From Spirosoma profusum (lineage in GTDB: Bacteria > Bacteroidota > Bacteroidia > Cytophagales > Spirosomataceae), in contig NZ_JACWZY010000003.1 in NCBI RefSeq assembly GCF_014699005.1, forward strand, positions 124,001-188,000: a stretch of DNA of 64,000 bases, read 5' to 3'. A program made the position numbers and the translations under genes. Every line of letters begins with the position of its first letter. Within the stretch, counting starts at the first letter, position 1. Of this stretch, positions 61,079-64,000 are shown piece by piece. A model generated the notes under the pieces. The model saw only the letters and a list, made by a program, of their open reading frames with translations, did not search any database and was not told the DNA's origin.

Positions 61079-62065
61079 ATGAATCGACCTATTGCTCTAT
61101 TGCTTATCAGCGCTTTACAGTCAACAGTTGTTCATGCCCAATTGAAGCCAACGGGTGTTCGTGATACATCATTTACAGTACAGGGTTCTTACCTGCGCGA
61201 GAAGAAATACTATCCTGACATCACGCTGGCTGATTCAACGTTGCCAACTGGAGTACGTATTGATAAAGCTATTACGTATAGCACACCCAGTACGGGAAGA
61301 AATCTTAAGCTGGATGTCTATGCTCAATCAGCCGTTTCCGGAAAAACTCGGCCGGCCGTCATCATGATTCATGGTGGCGGCTGGCGTTCCGGCGACCGCT
61401 CGCATAACAATACGTTAGCGGGGCAGCTAGCCGCCAGGGGATTTGTGGCTATTCCGGTCGAATACCGGTTGTCAACGGAAGCCTTATATCCAGCCGCCGT
61501 TCATGATGTCAAAGCGGCCATTCGCTGGGTTCGGGCCAATGCGAAGAAATATGCCGTTGACCCAAATCGAGTCACCGTACTGGGCTTTTCGGCAGGGGGG
61601 CAGTTAGCCGCGTTGGTGGGTACTACGAACAAAAATTCGCAATTTGAAGGTCGGGGAGGAAATGCTACGTATTCAAGCGCTGTCCAGGCTATTGTCGATA
61701 TTGACGGGGTACTTGCCTTTATTCACCCCGAATCAGGGGAGGGCGATGACTCCAAGTCGACATCGGCAGCTACGTACTGGTTTGGCTATTCCAAAACACA
61801 GCGGCCCGATTTATGGCAGGAAGCATCGGCGCTGAATCACATCGACAAACAAACGCCCCCCATTTTGTTCCTGAATAGTTCTGTTGATCGGATGCACGGC
61901 GGTCGTGATGACCTGATTGCCAAACTAAAACCGTTTGGTACGTATTCCGAAGTCCATACATTTCCGGATGCACCCCATACGTTCCTGTTTTTCAACCCGT
62001 GGTTTACGCCCACGCTCACGTATATCAACGATTTTCTAAACCGGGTTTTATCAATTCGGCACTAG
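61079..62065 (+). CDS. Exported alpha/beta hydrolase (BD-FAE-like esterase)
   Basis: 328 residues with signal peptide ALLLISALQSTVVHA. Oxyanion motif MIHGGGWRSGD, nucleophile elbow GFSAGGQLA, Asp in LFLNSSVDRMHGGRDD, His in FPDAPHTFLFF: a complete triad of the BD-FAE/lipase-like family that deacylates esters, often on plant polysaccharides. Its stop lies 15 bp inside the 3' end of the convergent propeller gene. Substrate unknown; the GH43-like gene nearby suggests xylan-type side chains as one option. Confidence 0.9.
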   Translation: MNRPIALLLISALQSTVVHAQLKPTGVRDTSFTVQGSYLREKKYYPDITLADSTLPTGVRIDKAITYSTPSTGRNLKLDVYAQSAVSGKTRPAVIMIHGGGWRSGDRSHNNTLAGQLAARGFVAIPVEYRLSTEALYPAAVHDVKAAIRWVRANAKKYAVDPNRVTVLGFSAGGQLAALVGTTNKNSQFEGRGGNATYSSAVQAIVDIDGVLAFIHPESGEGDDSKSTSAATYWFGYSKTQRPDLWQEASALNHIDKQTPPILFLNSSVDRMHGGRDDLIAKLKPFGTYSEVHTFPDAPHTFLFFNPWFTPTLTYINDFLNRVLSIRH

Positions 62066-63004
62066 CTGGCCCTGAGCATCCTCAATGTGCAGTCGGTTCA
62101 AATCAAGTCCATCCAATACCAGTACGCCCTGTATAGATGACTGTTGCTTTGGGTCCTGTTTCCACGACCAGAACAACTTTCCGGCGGGTGTATATTCCAG
62201 TATCTGCGTTCCACTATCCCCGTGACCAGGGCCGTGTCCCTGCCAATTGGCCACTACCCAGTTGCCATTCTTGAGAATTTGAAAACCGGCAAAAAAATCA
62301 GGGTGTACTACGGGAGGCCCACTGACGCTATCCACAAAAGCGCCTTTCTGATCAAATCGCTGAAAATTTGCCGAATAACCGCCACTCACCAGCGTATGGC
62401 CGTTGCCTAATCGTTGCGCCTGCCAGGCGTGTTGAGCCTTGGTCTGTTTGGTGAGCTGAGCCTGCCACACGATAGAGCCGTCGGGTTTCCCTTCAAAAAC
62501 CCGGTCGTTGGACGTAATTAGGAAGTTCCCAGTTGCGGTTTCCCGGATCAGGCGAACATAATTGAAGTCTGGATAATTGATGGTTCGCTGTACGTTCTGA
62601 TTCTGGTCTAACTCAAGTAATACGATGCCTTTTTTGCCCTGCCAGTTCAGGCCAGCCAATATCGTGTTGCCGTTACGTAAACGACGGGCGACAATGGTTC
62701 CATCGAACGTAGCAACTTCGGTAACTTTAGCTCCTGTTTTAATATCCCGCTCTTCATAACCCTTACCCGTACCGATCATTACTCGACCGTGCCCAACCAG
62801 TTGCAAATCGCGACCAGCCGGAACTGATACGTAATAGTTTCGTTCAGGGTGAGCCAGATCGATGTAATTCAATTTAGAAAGTCCCTCATCACGTAGCAGC
62901 ATCTGCCGGGATGGATAACTGCCCGAGGAGGGCTGCGAGATACCCGCTAGTGAAATCAGCAAAAACAGGACTGAAATCAAACTGACGCTACGTGTTTTTG
63001 TCAT
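62051..63004 (-). CDS. Exported beta-propeller protein (arylsulfotransferase/PQQ-like fold)
   Basis: 317 residues. Signal peptide SLISVLFLLISLAGIS. Repeated blade motifs: LRNGNTILAGLNWQGKKGIV, VRLIRETATGNFLITSND, GHTLVSGGYSANFQRFD, FQILKNGNWVVANWQGHGPG and the closing AGKLFWSWKQDP. The pattern NGNxLV...D/W resembles arylsulfotransferase- and PQQ-type propellers, but the catalytic His set of ASST is not evident. Function unknown. Convergent with, and overlapping by 15 bp, the esterase gene. Confidence 0.85.
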   Translation of the reverse strand: MTKTRSVSLISVLFLLISLAGISQPSSGSYPSRQMLLRDEGLSKLNYIDLAHPERNYYVSVPAGRDLQLVGHGRVMIGTGKGYEERDIKTGAKVTEVATFDGTIVARRLRNGNTILAGLNWQGKKGIVLLELDQNQNVQRTINYPDFNYVRLIRETATGNFLITSNDRVFEGKPDGSIVWQAQLTKQTKAQHAWQAQRLGNGHTLVSGGYSANFQRFDQKGAFVDSVSGPPVVHPDFFAGFQILKNGNWVVANWQGHGPGHGDSGTQILEYTPAGKLFWSWKQDPKQQSSIQGVLVLDGLDLNRLHIEDAQGQLVPN

Positions 63005-63040
63005 GGGTGAAAACTCATGTTTATCTCTGTGCCGTTTTTT

Positions 63041-63146
63041 CGAGAGATTTTTGTCATGCTGAGGAACGAAGCATCTTAAGGATTCAAAACCAGTGAGTGA
63101 TGGTACATCAAGATGCTTCGTTCCTCAGCATGACAGAAATCTCTCG
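63041..63146. repeat. Intergenic nested palindrome, family A copy 7
   Basis: Arms of about 43 nt (from CGAGAGATTTTTGTCATGCT), with ATGCT paired with AGCAT inside each arm and CTGAGGAACG, as in copy 4. Located between two minus-strand genes. Confidence 0.9.
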
Positions 63147-63260
63147 AAAGTTTAAACAGGCTTCTTGAAAAGACTACCTCGTGAAGATTTATACTACTTT
63201 CTTTTCAATAACCCTTCTACTTCCTCGATCAACCTAATAAACAGATCAAAGGACGTAGCA

Positions 63261-64000
63261 TTACGGATTTACACCCTGCACAGGCTCTATCCGGAACCAG
63301 TCGAAATCGGCATAACCAGAGTCGTTGATTTGCGTGGTACGTGTACAGAAAATGCCCAGTTTCGCGCCAATCCAACGGCCCACTTCGGCCTGAAACGGTT
63401 CACCAGTGTTGGTAAAGCGTTGACCATCCAGGCTGTAGCTAAACTGACATTTTGCTTCGTCAACCACTTCTACACGAAGGTAAACGGGGCTGCCTGCATT
63501 CACTTTAGTGATAACGGTTTCAACTTCCGGCTTTCCATCGGATGCTTTTTTGCAAACGCCGTAGAGTAGGCTGATACCATCTTTCCCGCTTTTTAGAACG
63601 AGATTGGCATAACTCTGCCCCATAATGATCAGTCCAGTACGTTCGTTTTCCAGTCTCTGATTTGGCTTAAACGTCAGCTTCGTAGTAGCCATAAACCGCT
63701 CGGCCGGGAATTTCTGAAGCAACAGATTCGGTACGTCCCAGTTGTTTTTGGCCTCGTCGGGGACTTTATAGGAATAGAGTCGCAGAAAGCCCTGTTTGCT
63801 CATGGTGTGCCAGATGCCTTTGGGGTTGGCCTGCCATTGCCATTGTAAACCCAACGTAGTGCCATTGAACTCATCCGATTCGGGTGGAGTATTGATCGGA
63901 TAGGTTTTCCCAACGGCTGGTTTTTTGTGCGTCAGTACGGGTTCTCCTTTTCCGTCACCGTCGGCATCGATGCCGATCACAGGCCAGTCATTTACCCATT
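63261..64000 (-). CDS. C-terminal part of a glycoside hydrolase (GH43 beta-xylosidase-like; start beyond the right edge)
   Basis: At least 245 residues; the frame stays open to the right edge (WVNDWPVIGIDADGDGKGEP) and the start is outside. The visible part is mainly a concanavalin-like domain: SDEFNGTTLGLQWQWQANP, AERFMATTKLTFKPNQ, ERTGLIIMGQSYANLVL and YADFDWFRIEP at the end. This is the typical C-terminal domain of GH43 xylosidases and arabinofuranosidases, where NDWPVIG..GDG.GEPV marks the end of the catalytic propeller. The catalytic acids cannot be seen. It should cleave xylan- or arabinan-type side chains. Confidence 0.88.
   Translation of the reverse strand, partial: WVNDWPVIGIDADGDGKGEPVLTHKKPAVGKTYPINTPPESDEFNGTTLGLQWQWQANPKGIWHTMSKQGFLRLYSYKVPDEAKNNWDVPNLLLQKFPAERFMATTKLTFKPNQRLENERTGLIIMGQSYANLVLKSGKDGISLLYGVCKKASDGKPEVETVITKVNAGSPVYLRVEVVDEAKCQFSYSLDGQRFTNTGEPFQAEVGRWIGAKLGIFCTRTTQINDSGYADFDWFRIEPVQGVNP

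Noticed and set aside
7275-63146. Family A palindromes as simple terminators only
   Set aside because: They share primary sequence across unrelated genes, are too long, and also occur between codirectional genes and just before start codons (33672). A terminator role may be secondary.

Overview
The window looks like the chromosome of a Bacteroidota bacterium of the order Cytophagales, most like Spirosoma and its relatives. The grounds are a SusC-type receptor with an STN domain beside a FecR/DUF4974 anti-sigma factor, a C-terminal type IX secretion (T9SS) sorting domain, a Bacteroidota-style promoter (TAnnTTTG), AraC regulators with a membrane-embedded N-terminus, and a dense set of nested intergenic palindromes. 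Genus is an inference. No transposase, phage module, rRNA or CRISPR array was seen; the one RNA gene found is tRNA-His.

Layout. 1-7.1 kb (minus): AraC-type regulator, serine beta-lactamase-like enzyme, FecR anti-sigma factor and the N-terminal part of a SusC receptor. 7.4-12.2 kb: a lipoprotein, then a pair of membrane/periplasmic proteins (8223-11155) with candidate copper-binding motifs and a Tat-exported sugar isomerase-like protein. 12.4-17.3 kb: an SDR, then a cobalamin riboswitch driving a tightly coupled three-gene operon (TonB receptor, propeller lipoprotein, ATP-pyrophosphatase). 17.4-28.8 kb: redox enzymes and a signalling block (LytTR protein with a degenerate receiver, stand-alone receiver, 1,503-residue CheB-CheR-PAS-kinase, second CheB).

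29.1-41.5 kb (all plus) is a surface-glycan type cluster: two nucleotide-sugar epimerases, a multi-pass glycosyltransferase, three GT2 enzymes, an asparagine synthetase-like amidotransferase, a five-bladed propeller glycosidase-like protein, two oxygenase-like proteins and an aldo/keto reductase. 41.6-46.1 kb is housekeeping and stress: alpha/beta hydrolase, GNAT, a MerR regulator with a B12-binding-type domain, tRNA-His, superoxide dismutase and a TadA-like deaminase. 46.2-57.6 kb holds a T9SS-exported protein with eight Ig-like modules, a GH3-beta-lactamase fusion, and a two-component system divergent from an exported protein. 57.6-64 kb: hemB, a CAP/GEVED exported protein, an esterase, a propeller protein and the C-terminus of a GH43-like enzyme.

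Cross-cutting signals. (i) The word TACGT/ACGTA is strikingly frequent in all reading phases and both strands. (ii) At least seven intergenic palindromes share one family; each arm is itself a small hairpin whose stem bases covary between copies. (iii) The 8223-11155 pair has a D-x3-H-x12-H motif and a mature N-terminal histidine, reminiscent of copper membrane monooxygenase subunits. This last is the best candidate for an undescribed system, but it rests on motif and topology only.
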